From: Ricordea florida
Lineage: Eukaryota > Cnidaria > Anthozoa > Corallimorpharia > Ricordeidae
Direction: 5' to 3'
Length of the DNA stretch: 64,000 nucleotides
Assembly: GCA_949710005.1 (NCBI GenBank)
Contig: OX453274.1
Coordinates: forward strand, 14,495,697 to 14,559,696
Made by a program: the position numbers and the translations under genes. The notes beneath the pieces are model-generated. The model saw only the letters and a list, made by a program, of their open reading frames with translations, searched no databases and was not told the DNA's origin. Positions 33,601 through 41,560 of the stretch are shown here, one piece after another. Within the stretch, counting starts at the first letter, position 1. The number at the start of each line of letters is the position of its first letter.

Positions 33601-34103
33601 TTCTTCTTTAACCTGTGTCTTGTTCTTCAGGTATCAGGTGATGCTGCAATGCTGGCAGGAAAGTCCAAGGAAGCGACCAACATTTGCCAAACTAAAAGAA
33701 ACAATGAAGGAAATGGAGAAGAATCATAGGGTAGGAAGTGCTCTAAAATATATTCCACACTTTAGGTATCAATCATATTTCGTATTATTACGTTTTGGTT
33801 GATGTTATCTGCGTTGTTTACTTTGCTCAACTGTTTTGATAAGAATTTTCTTAATTCATCTTTTTTCCTTGTTCTTCTCTACTCTCTTTTGTTGGCCTTT
33901 CTAGCATTTCTGCCATCTCCTACTTCTCTGAGAAGTTGTCTTAAAGTAGAAGGACTTTGAATAATCTCTTGTTGTTGCCACTCTATTTGGTAATTAAATT
34001 ATTTTTGGCGAACTAACATCTGTTTTTTTTTCAGACTTATGTGAACCTCAAACAGTACGACAACAGTCTGTACGCTAATGTTAAAGATTTAGTCGATGGA
34101 TAA
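9400..34103 (+). CDS. RTK1: FN3 receptor tyrosine kinase (3' part of gene)
   Basis: This is a multi-exon receptor tyrosine kinase. Proposed exons are 9400-9693, 12943-13254, 14629-14748, 27544-27562, 27728-27764, 30435-30690, 30941-31051, 31195-31385, 31949-32071, 32155-32225, 32562-32602, 33379-33475, 33631-33730 and 34035-34103. All junction phases are compatible and no stop falls inside the joined frame. The order is FN3, FN3, transmembrane helix, short juxtamembrane, tyrosine kinase, tyrosine-rich tail. Upstream signal-peptide and Ig exons, seen in the tandem paralogue at 37560-46192, are expected left of the window. All splice sites are GT-AG except one GC-AG. The family is FGFR-like in broad terms; the ligand and exact orthology are unknown. 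It presumably sits in the plasma membrane and signals by tyrosine phosphorylation. Confidence 0.85.
10577..11290 (-). mobile_element. Helitron remnant (Helitron-like N region)
   Basis: Minus-strand translation in shifting frames gives fragments typical of the N-terminal domain of Helitron Rep/helicase proteins. These include [20 protein letters not shown] (about 10772-10825), then [16 protein letters not shown] and a terminal FGFGSI before a stop at 10577. A weaker match, [15 protein letters not shown], lies near 11200-11260. Several frameshifts and stops make it a pseudogene. The rolling-circle nuclease and helicase domains are not seen, and no 3' hairpin/CTRR end was identified. Confidence 0.65.
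12785..12818 (+). repeat. GAGT tetranucleotide microsatellite
   Basis: About eight uninterrupted GAGT units in the RTK1 intron just upstream of the second FN3 exon. Likely length-variable. Confidence 0.95.
12943..13254 (+). CDS. RTK1 exon: fibronectin III domain 2
   Basis: This 312-base phase 1-1 exon encodes the second FN3 domain. It begins [20 protein letters not shown]; the core reads [18 protein letters not shown] and it ends with [14 protein letters not shown]. It is flanked by a pyrimidine-rich acceptor and donor GTACGT. The same-length RTK2 exon is 49114-49425. Confidence 0.88.
13255..14628. other. RTK1 intron before the transmembrane exon
   Basis: 1.37 kb with no recognisable gene or element. 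The RTK2 intron at the same place is about 0.94 kb once its Academ insertion is subtracted. Confidence 0.6.
14629..14748 (+). CDS. RTK1 exon: transmembrane segment
   Basis: This 120-base phase 1-1 exon encodes a single membrane-spanning helix: a hydrophobic run [16 protein letters not shown] follows YLS and is stopped by the basic RIRR. Type I topology is inferred from the extracellular FN3 domains before it and the kinase after it. The RTK2 copy (54826-54945) is the same length and very similar. Confidence 0.9.
14823..15036 (+). repeat. E2 left terminal inverted repeat
   Basis: Aligns to the reverse complement of 26859-27083 over its full length with substitutions and one insertion of about 15 bases in the right copy. 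The best blocks are at 14865-14884 and around CAATTGTC near 14955. The outermost bases AGTAGTGTAC resemble Polinton-type ends. Confidence 0.82.
15088..15657 (+). pseudogene. E2 ORF A, unknown function, two in-frame TAG codons
   Basis: One 189-codon frame starts [18 protein letters not shown] and ends at TGA 15655-15657. It is broken only by TAG at 15220-15222 and 15439-15441; there is no frameshift. It contains basic and glutamate-rich parts ([19 protein letters not shown] and [19 protein letters not shown]). I do not recognise the family. Position just inside the left terminus suggests an element-encoded protein. Confidence 0.5.
15708..16208 (-). pseudogene. E2 packaging ATPase remnant (A32-like)
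   Basis: This minus-strand frame carries a Walker A-like [12 protein letters not shown] near 16120 and a Walker B-like [11 protein letters not shown] near 15900, separated by EIIPLEELP; that arrangement is typical of packaging ATPases of Polinton-like viruses. A TAA at 16011-16013 interrupts the frame, which continues on both sides. The first glycine of Walker A is lost, and downstream the frame runs into a GTAA microsatellite (about 15727-15750). Clearly non-functional. Confidence 0.6.
16179..16535 (+). pseudogene. E2 ORF B, low-complexity acidic/Thr-rich protein remnant
   Basis: An open frame of about 118 codons ends at TAA 16533-16535 with one in-frame TAA at 16338-16340. It starts [20 protein letters not shown], then [15 protein letters not shown] and a threonine/serine-rich stretch. 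Family not recognised; it overlaps the divergent ATPase start. A further short frame, basic and asparagine-rich ([17 protein letters not shown]), follows at about 16549-16737. Confidence 0.4.
16849..17075 (+). pseudogene. E2 structural ORF, 5' piece before the LINE
   Basis: A short frame ([20 protein letters not shown], then [12 protein letters not shown]) runs into the LINE insertion. The sequence reaching 17075 connects in a compatible frame with 22952 on the other side of the LINE, so a single E2 gene region was split. Function not recognised for this piece. Confidence 0.4.
17371..20742 (-). pseudogene. LINE ORF2: endonuclease and reverse transcriptase remnant
   Basis: The minus-strand order is an APE-type endonuclease with [18 protein letters not shown] (about 20550) and [10 protein letters not shown] (about 20290), then a reverse transcriptase with the YXDD-type box VFADDLTTF (about 18925) and thumb-region segment [14 protein letters not shown]-terminal zinc-binding part follows with [17 protein letters not shown] (about 17640). 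The frame is cut by several stops and shifts, and the endonuclease N-terminus is missing. The enzyme would nick target DNA and copy LINE RNA. Confidence 0.85.
20965..21954. mobile_element. 990 bp DNA transposon with inverted termini, inside the LINE
   Basis: The left end AGGGACCTTTAGCACC (20965) matches the reverse complement of the right end (AGAGACCTTTAGCACC, ending 21954). The similarity continues about 40 bp inward (ttttGacgacggcgac type). Direct ATT repeats at 20962-20964 and 21955-21957 fit a 3 bp target duplication. The inside holds an intron-like gene fragment with a SANT/Myb-like piece, and no transposase. The 3 bp duplication and SANT-like content hint at a PIF/Harbinger-type origin, but that is inference. 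Confidence 0.72.
21262..21716 (+). pseudogene. SANT/Myb-like fragment in the 990 bp transposon
   Basis: A short reading piece ([14 protein letters not shown], about 21272) meets a GTGAGT donor at about 21314. After an acceptor at about 21405 a second piece reads [19 protein letters not shown]. The tryptophan-containing W-T-E-E-N-D start with leucine spacing resembles SANT/Myb-like DNA-binding domains in cnidarian transposon proteins. The frame then loses similarity and stops at 21716. Probably a captured or degenerate accessory protein. Confidence 0.4.
22062..22869 (-). pseudogene. LINE ORF1 (L1-type RNA-binding protein) remnant
   Basis: Starts [19 protein letters not shown] at 22869 on the minus strand. 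A coiled-coil-like piece follows, then [18 protein letters not shown], characteristic of L1 ORF1p (Transposase_22) before the RRM. Then come [15 protein letters not shown] and, in another frame, [19 protein letters not shown], matching the RRM/C-terminal region order. At least two frameshifts separate the pieces. It would have packaged LINE RNA. Confidence 0.72.
22952..23524 (+). pseudogene. E2 penton/minor-capsid-like protein remnant
   Basis: Translation after the LINE gives [28 protein letters not shown] and, after one frameshift, [19 protein letters not shown] and [16 protein letters not shown]. From memory of the family this resembles a structural protein common in cnidarian Polinton-like elements, tentatively the penton-type single jelly-roll; that assignment is inference. 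In-frame stops are TAA 23110-23112, TAG 23140-23142 and, after the shift, TAA 23238-23240. It continues from the piece left of the LINE. Confidence 0.45.
23797..24172 (+). pseudogene. E2 capsid-like protein remnant
   Basis: One frame carries [40 protein letters not shown] and [16 protein letters not shown]. It is interrupted by TGA at 23902-23904 and TAA at 24085-24087 with no frameshift. It resembles a widespread cnidarian virus-like structural protein, possibly the major capsid protein of the lineage, but the fold cannot be checked here. It follows the penton-like gene as in Polinton-like structural clusters. Confidence 0.4.
24181..24600 (+). pseudogene. E2 minor protein and adenain-like protease remnants
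   Basis: A short alanine/glycine-rich piece ([20 protein letters not shown]) ends at 24291; a second, hydrophobic piece reads [20 protein letters not shown]. Near 24535-24585 the piece [18 protein letters not shown] resembles the region around the catalytic histidine of adenain-type cysteine proteases. Here the expected H after GT is N. Only this fragment is left, so the protease call is tentative. Confidence 0.35.
25189..26540 (+). pseudogene. hAT (ZBED-type) transposase remnant nested in E2
   Basis: The order is a BED-like zinc-finger piece ([13 protein letters not shown], then CNVC), catalytic-region pieces ([20 protein letters not shown], then TLNLVLS) and a C-terminal dimerisation piece ([17 protein letters not shown], then [13 protein letters not shown] and [15 protein letters not shown], ending about 26540). 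These are the hallmarks of hAT transposases of the ZBED group. Many frameshifts and stops are present. Terminal repeats and an 8 bp target duplication were not located, so the element limits are uncertain. Confidence 0.75.
26859..27083 (-). repeat. E2 right terminal inverted repeat
   Basis: Reverse complement of the left terminus, somewhat diverged. A C-run of about 17 lies just inside it (about 26820-26836). Confidence 0.82.
27084..27543. other. RTK1 intron tail after E2
   Basis: No gene. It resembles the RTK2 intron from about 54970 (shared cccattagaagttt and agcagNacaatt blocks), so it is original intron DNA. Confidence 0.6.
27544..27764 (+). CDS. RTK1 juxtamembrane micro-exons
   Basis: Two tiny exons: 27544-27562 (19 nt, EFKRAI) and 27728-27764 (37 nt). 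With the phase 1 transmembrane exon, the first ends in phase 2, so the second reads [12 protein letters not shown] and ends in phase 0. That joins the next exon at 30435 in frame (NPMAAED). The paralogue reads the equivalent 37-nt exon in a different frame. Donors are GTGAGT and GTACGT. The short length makes the call dependent on comparison of the two genes. Confidence 0.6.
28100..29262 (+). mobile_element. L2/CR1-like LINE 3' fragment
   Basis: Reverse-transcriptase pieces: [15 protein letters not shown] (YXDD-type box at about 28301), then [14 protein letters not shown]. The downstream region has [14 protein letters not shown], then [20 protein letters not shown], and a C-terminal part with [17 protein letters not shown] and [19 protein letters not shown]. 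Frameshifted and 5'-truncated. The end is a short TAC-repeat tail after TTAAATAAACG (about 29240-29262), as in L2/CR1-type elements. It accounts for much of the longer RTK1 intron here. Confidence 0.8.
29400..29625. repeat. Fold-back repeat (MITE-like)
   Basis: Two arms of about 95 nt are inverted copies with a short loop. The left arm includes GTAAGTTATGCCACCGTAAG and GGGGATGCTGACGTTT; the right arm is its reverse complement with few mismatches. A single-arm relative lies at about 39085-39200. Confidence 0.8.
29626..30434. other. RTK1 intron before the kinase
   Basis: No exon or element recognised beyond low-complexity AT-rich sequence. Confidence 0.55.
30435..31385 (+). CDS. RTK1 kinase N-lobe and hinge exons (three exons)
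   Basis: Exons are 30435-30690, 30941-31051 and 31195-31385. The first has [13 protein letters not shown] (two possible phosphotyrosine sites), the glycine loop IGKGAFSQV and the ATP-anchoring lysine in VAVKMLKG. The glycine loop has S in place of the last glycine. The second carries the alpha-C glutamate region [11 protein letters not shown]. The third encodes the gatekeeper/hinge [19 protein letters not shown] and the helix [13 protein letters not shown]. Phases are 0-1, 1-1 and 1-0. This order and spacing are those of receptor tyrosine kinases. Confidence 0.9.
31386..31948. other. RTK1 intron, no features
   Basis: About 560 bp AT-rich intron. Nothing recognised. Confidence 0.6.
31949..32071 (+). 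CDS. RTK1 catalytic-loop exon
   Basis: A 41-codon phase 0-0 exon with the tyrosine-kinase catalytic loop [10 protein letters not shown], the DFG magnesium motif (VTDFGMSRN) and an activation-loop tyrosine in AIYTRKSR. All catalytic residues are present. The 3' splice donor is GC (AGG then GCAAGT) instead of GT; RTK2 has GTAAGT at the same place. Confidence 0.93.
32155..33730 (+). CDS. RTK1 kinase C-lobe exons (four exons)
   Basis: Exons are 32155-32225, 32562-32602, 33379-33475 and 33631-33730. They encode the P+1 loop [14 protein letters not shown] and [17 protein letters not shown], then [20 protein letters not shown] and the final helices [19 protein letters not shown] with the conserved CW and RPTF. 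Where most RTKs read W-M-A-P-E, this one reads W-T-A-Y-E. Phases 0-2, 2-1, 1-2 and 2-0 close properly. Confidence 0.9.
32603..33378. other. RTK1 intron with short tandem duplication
   Basis: No exon. A near-perfect direct duplication of about 35 bp (aatttgggctacgtatg block) occurs at about 32880-32945. Confidence 0.55.
34035..34103 (+). CDS. RTK1 last exon: tyrosine tail
   Basis: The 23-codon terminal exon has three Y-x-N motifs (YVNL, YDNS, YANV) close together and ends at TAA 34101-34103. The Y-x-N pattern is the known binding preference of the Grb2 SH2 domain. It is conserved in the paralogue. Confidence 0.9.
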   Translation, partial: TYVNLKQYDNSLYANVKDLVDG

Positions 34104-37100
34104 GCAATTCAATCTGCGACACAGAAACGTTATTCCTACAGCACATTTAGATATTAGATGTTGAACTTAGAACTTGCGACAATGCGGCTCTTTGTTGATT
34201 TCAAATTCCTGGTCTCACTGATCCTTATTTCTGTTCCCTATGGCCGACAGAAAAATTAATGGAGTATACCTGTAGAGGTGGAGACATCCCATGATTGCTT
34301 TGATTAACAAGAGACTTCAATTGTATGCTTAGCATGATTAATATATGAACATGAACAATTAAAGCTTGGTATGAACAATATGATGCTTTAAGGTACATTC
34401 AGGACTCAACATTAATTATAATTATTGGAACTAATTCAAAAACGCACCGATTCTTGATCACCCTCAGAGTTATACTATGTGACATTATTAATTAACGATG
34501 TACTTATTTCTGTTGGTTTTTTGTTGTATTTCTAGAGTTGTTACTACTATAATTATTACTAAGTGCTTTATACATCGAGCTCTATATTAACAGCAATCCG
34601 CAAGTGGAGATATCCTAACGATTTTAGCTCGGTTTTGACACATTTTTTTTCCTTTATAGAAGAAATTTGGCCTTTACGGGAACAAAAGCCGACGCTGAAC
34701 GTTCTAGAACACCGTACCAGTACGACAGGCTTTGTCTACCACCTTAACCACGCGCTCACATTCCCTCTTCAATGTTTGCTATTCATAGTTTTAAGCGCAA
34801 TATTTTTTTTATTCCAAAACTTAGAATCACTTATTTACTATGGTGCATATTGCATACCATTCTAAGTGTATAGATTACATTAGCTTATTAAAGTCCAGTG
34901 TAGTCTAGTATGTCCCAGTACAGTTCAGTATATAAAAGTTCCAGCATAAATTAAATTTTCTTTATTCTTTCTTGTATTCTGCGTTGTAAAATCATTATAA
35001 TCAATAATAGCCTTAATAAAGTTGATGATAAACTCACCTTGTCTTTGTCCTTCTTATGCACGATCTGACTCAAGATATTATTCCTAACAATCGTGTATCT
35101 TGAAATATATTAAGTATGAGGTGTTTTCAGTTTAATGAACCCTTTAACTTTTACCCGCAAAGATTGGCTCGTACTCCGTGTATGGGCACAGATGACGTAA
35201 AGCAAGGCCAGACAATGAAAGAGAATATACTAAGTAATTATTTTCCACACAATGGTGAAACAATGCGCTAGGTCACCTGTTCCGGTACACGGAGTAGGAG
35301 CCCCTGCACGTTTAGGCTAGAGTTGCTCTCAATTCACAGTTCTAAGACATGTATCGGTAATATTTCTTTGACATGACATTTAATCTCAAACTACTGTTGT
35401 TGAGAAATTTTGACGGAAAATGACAGTCGTCTTTGCTTTTTTACATCTACTGAGGGAATGTATTACTAGACATGAGTAGATGTCCTCAACTTTTCCATTG
35501 TCCTGCTAAGCCCCACCGACCAGCATCCGATCGACAGCATACTTACATCTCTACTAGAATACCTTTTACTTCTGGTTTCAAGCGTTGCTAGTACTCATTT
35601 GATAAAATTGTGGTTGAAAAGTTCAATTCAGATTATAGACCAACAATGAAGCAATAGTAACTGACAGATGTCGGTCTAAGTTGGTTAAGCAACAATCAAA
35701 GTTTATGATATCCATTTATTACTTTTGAATACAGCCTTCTATACTGGACGACTATCAAACGTATCCTTTATCAATAGTGGCGCACGCGGTCACAAATTCT
35801 ACAATGCATGTAGTCTTTTGTGAGTGCTTTTGAGACTCCTTTGCATCTGTATAATAAGGTTAAACATGAGGCGAATGTTGTGAATGAACAGATTTAACTT
35901 ACCATCCCTTCTCTAGCCTCTAGTTGATTCGCATTTTTAATTCTGTTTATGTTTTACAGCTCCGTCGCTTCCTATCATTTGTCCCGCACACCTCCAATTA
36001 GTAATTCGCACTATAACATGTCCGAAGTAGTCAAGAGTTATTAAATTAAAATACGTTTAAGAGCTCCCGACTCCATGTCATGAGCAGAGAGACGTACTGA
36101 TGTATAATCTCCTGGGTAGTTTTCAAAACAAACCACATAATAATAACAACCAAGTTATCGAAGCATTTACGGTCTCTTGCAAAATCGATTTTAATAAGTG
36201 TAAGTGAGTTGATCCTTACAAATCGATGTTCGAATTGAAAAATTAATAGCTTCTTTATCTACTTAATTCGCTTTTGATCACTTAGGCTCTGTTAACACTG
36301 AGGCCCAGTGTAGAAATAGCGTTCAGGTACGAAAACGGAACCGAACTAACCTGTTCACACTGTGCTGGTACAAGTTAAAACCGATAAGGATCCCAAACTG
36401 TATCTGCTCCTGAAGCAGATACTAAGCTTGCCCAAGAGAAACTGTGGAAACAGAACAATCAATAACTCGTTTATTGAAAATCACAACTAGCAGCCATAAG
36501 CTGAATTACTTGTGTGATATACATGTTGATAATAATAATAATCATACAATGCTAAAATTACATTAAATCTAGTATAAAAGTTCTATTTACAATTGTTGCT
36601 TATCTGCATAGTGCATTATAAAAGAATTTCTAAACCTCTGTTTTTACTCGTGGGATTGAAAAAATACGCCTATTCCTAAGGTGGTATCTTTTATTGTCGT
36701 TTCGCGTGGGCAGCAGGCCAGCTAGTTTATGCTGGCCATCGCTCTGTACAATTTCTTTAAACAGAGTACAACATAATTCCTCGCGTCTATGAAAGAGTGT
36801 TTAGATAACATAACATAACTCCGCTAATATGACAAGGGGACGGAATCTCTTTCTTTGCGCGGAATCTGTTCAATCTTGCTCCATGTTATCTATACAGGGC
36901 CCCTATGGATACCAGCCTTTGAGCTAAACGGGCTACCCTGCTTAAATAAAGTTTTACTTTACTTTTCTTTACCTTGCGCGGTTTCCCCGCGGCTTAGTGA
37001 AATTACAACCACGTGATGAGAAGGAAATCAACCATTGGTCAGTTAAAATGGTGTCCGGATCTAAAATTAAAATTAGAATTCTGTCACCTTATCATATTAA

Positions 37101-37350
37101 GAGAATCCACTATGGAAGATTCGTTCTCTTACTTCATTTTCTTTTGGCTTGCCGAAATAGGTGGTACAAAACCCGTCCGAATAACAACTACAATCAGAAA
37201 GCCTATCCGTGCAAATTTTATACCGGATCTAAGGTAGATCAGTTATGATGTAAACGTAGCCTTAAGCAACGTATTCTTTTGAAACCTCAACTGGATTTAA
37301 ACATTTCCCAGGGCGATGTATTAAGTTTATAATTTCTAAGTTTAGCAACT
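34104..37350. other. Region between RTK1 and RTK2
   Basis: 3.2 kb with no supported gene. It includes the RTK1 3' UTR, probably ending after AATAAA at 35015-35020. Near 36880-36980 a stretch ends in TTAAATAAAG and a TTTTACTTTACTTTTC tail, like a truncated retroposon end. The rest is unremarkable. Confidence 0.5.
35015..35020 (+). promoter_or_regulatory. Candidate RTK1 polyadenylation signal
   Basis: Canonical AATAAA about 910 bases after the RTK1 stop. Other weaker AT-rich signals exist nearer, so the true site is uncertain. Confidence 0.4.
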
Positions 37351-37359
37351 TTCACTATT

Positions 37360-37367
37360 TATATAAA
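37360..37367 (+). promoter_or_regulatory. Candidate RTK2 TATA box
   Basis: TATATAAA lies 193 bp before the RTK2 ATG at 37560. A start about 30 bases downstream would give a 5' UTR of about 165 bases. It is placed by sequence and position only. Confidence 0.35.
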
Positions 37368-37559
37368 CTCCAAGTATCGGCTAGTGTCCCAGGCTTCCTG
37401 GGATCGATAACTAGCCGCTGTTCGCTAAACTGAGCCCGCGTACATGGAAGTAAAACCTCGAATAGTGGATTTTATCGTGAGGTCCGTTTAGTGCCTTAGC
37501 CAACATAACGTTTTCCGAAATTGCAATTCATTTATAGAGATCGTGGCGAATTTTAAGTC

Positions 37560-37635
37560 ATGCCTTGGTCCAAATGCTATGAAGGATCTCTTTGGCCAAA
37601 TATCGCATTGCTTTTCGTTCTCTCATCGCTTGGAG
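37560..37635 (+). CDS. RTK2 exon 1: signal peptide
   Basis: ATG opens a 25-codon piece, MPWSKCYEGSLWPNIALLFV and onward LSSLG, ending in donor GTATGT in phase 1. The hydrophobic core IALLFVLSSL followed by small residues is a typical signal peptide. It joins in frame to the Ig exon at 39849 (ETAFRFTQEP). No other candidate start was found upstream of the Ig exons. Confidence 0.7.
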
Positions 37636-39848
37636 GTATGTCACAGTAGCGCCTGTTATTTAACACCTACTAGCTACTTTCATCTATTTAATTATGAATT
37701 TTGTTGGCTATAGGCTGATGAACTAAGTTATGCACACTGCATTTACATGTAACATGCTTTTTAAAGTGGACATTGCCAACGTTATGCCCCAATCAAATTT
37801 GCCATGTAAGTTGCTCAAGTTTTCAACACTTGTCACATTACTTTTAATCAGCTTCCACGAAAATAACAAGCAAATCAACAATTCGTCCGTGGTTACCAAC
37901 GCAGCTAACCAATTTCTCCGAGCACAAGACTCTCAATCCATATGAATGATCCCAAAGCTCGTTTAAAACGACAATATTATAATAACACCTTACGTTCCAA
38001 ACCATTGCACGCGCTTGTGTTCTAGTGTGACTCTCAACTGTTACAAGGGTCATAGCAATGTTGATATATTAGCAATAATGAACGAATTTTCAATTTCGCC
38101 TTTTTAAGCAATCCTTTAAGTAATATTTCAGTTTCGACATGGAAATTAAAGATACAGTCAGTCCCTTTAACTGAATTGAGTACAATACATTTACCTATAA
38201 ACGTTCCTCGTAAGCATCCTTTTTCAACTTTTATTCATGACCTTGGTTTCGTTTACAATGCTAAATCTTTCTTCACTGAAGGACGCTTGTGGCGTTTCCT
38301 ATAGGAAATTATTACATTTGATGTGGTTATTCAGGTTATTGAATCGGTGCAGGAGTAAAAATATTACGACATACATATACCCATTTGAATTTGCTCGTTA
38401 TTTGTTTTACCTTTAAGCCGTTCAACTTAGGCAGTTTACAGTATTTCTGTTGCCATTCAGCTGTACATTGCATACGTTTGAGCGGCTAGGCCTTCGTTCG
38501 GCATCCTTTTTCTACCCGTGCCTTTCGCCGTTCGTACGGAATGCCATTTTTGCGTGAGAGATCGCGAATATCACACTTTCGGTATACAAATAATAGTTAT
38601 GGTTAGTGAAACTGCGATATCGACAAGACTGATTAAATGTAGCATCCCAAAACAAAAATTTCCTTCTGCTGTAGTAAAGGTGAAAAGGGGAGCATAGGAT
38701 TCTGGGCAGCAGGTTCAGTATACGATTGGCATTCAATAGCCTGAGGTCTCACTCGGCGATTTGGTACTTCTTGAATTTTCACACAAAATTTAATACAGTA
38801 ACTTTCGACATCTCCCACAAGACGGAATTTATTTGCAATGAAGGCCATTTAATTCTGGGCATTCATCATTAACCCATGTTCTAGCTTAGCCATTTTTTAT
38901 AACAAAATACGAAAAATAAAGAAAGGCAGGAAAAATTTTAAACGGTTTCAATAAAGCGATAGTATGTAGGTTATAAAATAAATGTGTGAACGACCACTTA
39001 CATGAAAGCGGTATTTTTTGGGAAGGTCGTGTACATATATAATTATAGTACTGTGAGGGCAGTTTCTTAAGAAACCGGCGCTGCGTCGATGGGAAATTGA
39101 AACAATGGATATTGGGATAATAAAACAAGTTGGTAAAGTAATTTATACCACCCTAAGGTAAGAAGGGGGTTGCTTACGTTTTGAGCGTTAGCTCTTTGCC
39201 AGATGTATATATACGTTTTGTGACAAAGACTATTCCTAGACAAGTAACGCCACATCTTGCTTACAAGGCGCCCCAACCCTTACTGGATTACAAGGTGGAG
39301 ATGTGCTCCTGGGATCCCGGGAGCCTGTCAAAGAGAATTTTTCACTCAATTTTGTGCTTTATTGTATATTAAAAAACAATACTTCCCAACCCATTTTCAG
39401 CGAGGTAACTTTCTAGGAAGTATGAGAACACAGTTGAATTACACAGTCTAATTACAGTATCCTTCTCTCATTCTCTCCACACTTACAAAATGACACCATT
39501 GCGTAAAATATAAACCTTCCACGTGACCATTTCAGTCTTGATTAGGCTAAAACATAATCAGATCCTCTGGTTTACTCAAGGAATCAAGACTAAATGTCTT
39601 TTTTATTCCTAAGTTAAGCTTTTGAGTAAACACCATGTCAAGTGCTATCAGAAAAAAAATTATCCTCGAAAAGTGATCCATTTGCAATTTGCACGCCCAT
39701 TGTTGCTTCTTATTTCATTGTTTTGATATTGGCGTATTTCGTATTTTGCGAAAGGCTTAATAAGGAATTCTGGAGCTGAGTTTAAAAAATAGAAAAGACT
39801 TCAAACGTTAAGTAATCACTGAACCCGATTCATACTTTGTTCATTTAG
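37636..39848. other. RTK2 intron 1
   Basis: 2.2 kb, no exon seen. It holds a one-armed relative (about 39085-39200) of the fold-back repeat found at 29400-29625. Confidence 0.55.
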
Positions 39849-40206
39849 AAACAGCTTTCAGATTTACACAGGAACCAACTAATCCAAGTTACTTTAAGAA
39901 AGGAAGCAACGCTATTCTGACGTGGAACTACAGTGTGGATAACCAACAAACTGAACTTGAGGGCCTTGTCTGGAGCGTAGACACAGGGTCCCAGTTCAGT
40001 GGTATGTTAGTAAAGATTGGTACTGCTAATCCAGTACCTCATCCAGACATACCATCTGCTTACCAAGGAAGAGTTCACATTGAGGGAAGAGCTTCTCTTG
40101 TCATTACAAACGTCAGCTTTCAGGACAACACTGTATACAGATGCTTACTGGCAGCAAAAGCAGGTTCAGGTGAGCAAAAGGAGTTCTGTTAGACTGATTG
40201 TAACAG
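39849..40206 (+). CDS. RTK2 exon: Ig-like domain 1
   Basis: A V-type Ig-like domain: GSNAILTWNYSVD, then ASLVITNVSFQDNTVYRCLL. The usual first cysteine is replaced by W (ILTW), so the core disulphide is absent. Two donors are possible. GTGAGC after 40169 keeps the frame to Ig2 but drops the last strand; GTAGGT after 40206 would include SSVRLIVTG, but the frame is off by one because of an extra A in the A4 run near 40176-40179. The second is probably the ancestral end. Confidence 0.75.
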
Positions 40207-41305
40207 GTAGGTTTTGTCATCTATGGTCGTAATGTTTCTAAGCGAGAATAATTGGAGCAGGGTAATGTTTTTTTTTTCTTGGTTGCCATGAACAGGTACA
40301 CTGTAGCCCAGTATAATATTTCTGTTGCGTTCTTTCCGTTTTTTACTAACTGAATGGATGACGTACATGTAGTCATACACTGAATTTCGGGTTAGCATTC
40401 ATTCATTCGCCTGATTCAATATACTAATTCATCAGACTTGGATCAAACATTTTTTTTTAACTCAGTTTGTTACATGTCAGTAAAAATTACGCATCAAGAG
40501 CAAATGATTTACTTGTGTATTTAGAGTCTTTATGATTATTCATGTATTTAGGATCATTCGCCCACCAGCGTTAATTTTAATCGATTTACAAGAGTATAAA
40601 TCATAACACAGTTAAAAGTGATAGCTGAGAAGCCGAAAAACAAGCTGAACTATGTGAAAGTGAAATACCGAACACTTTGAAACAACAGTAAAGTTCTCGC
40701 AATAAACCTCGACAAACTATAGCGTAACCGTACGAAGATCTGGAATAAACTAAAGCTAGCTTCACTACGCAATATCGCCGAACTGTTGTTTCACTTATTA
40801 ATAACCAACAAAACTGTTCTCAAGTTTTCCGCGTATAGCAGATAAATGCGTTCAGGGCTGGTTGTTTGGCATCTCAAAGAAGATCACGAGTATTACGACA
40901 CATCTAAAATGTCCGTCTCTGATTGGCCCTGATGCCCTGCCTTGTCATCGTCCGGTGAATTTGCAAAGACGAGAACTGAATGAACGGCGGTTCAGCTCTT
41001 AACTTTGGTTAATGTAGTTACAGACATATTACAGGTTCTTAAAGCTCGATGTAACCTAAACATCGAAACACCTAAACACGATTTTGGTCAATACCCATTA
41101 TTTTAGCCATAACAAAAGTAAGGGCAACTCAAAAATAACCCCAGCTCGAGCTGGCTATTTCCGAAATTAAAAAAATTGCTACCTTTGGAACTCTATGGTA
41201 CCTCACTAAATAAACCCTGACTGTTTATACAATATTAGGAGCGGCAATTAAACAACTTAAAACCCAAGTTATCCGAAATTAGCTTTTATCTTTGCCTGAT
41301 TTTAG
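40207..41305. other. RTK2 intron, no features
   Basis: 1.1 kb AT-rich intron; nothing recognised. Confidence 0.6.
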
Positions 41306-41560
41306 ATCCTCCAGTGATCAGTCCACTGTCAGTAGATTCCAGTTACAATGAGGGTTCCCAACTAAGCATCAGTTGCCTGGCAACAGGAACACCAAACCCT
41401 GATGTAACTTGGATCAGTAATGGGCAAGAGGAAAGTACAGGAAAGAACTCCGCTGTACTGACGTTTACCAGCATCTACAAGACAGATGGTGGACAGTACA
41501 CATGTCAAGCTAACAACTCTTCTGGAAGCGATGAGAACAGAGTCATACTGGTGGTTCACC
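41306..41560 (+). CDS. RTK2 exon: Ig-like domain 2
   Basis: A phase 1-1 exon of 255 nt encoding an I-set Ig domain. Both cysteines are present (LSISCLATGTPNPDVTW and DGGQYTCQANNSSG). Opens DPPVISPLSVDSS. Confidence 0.9.
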
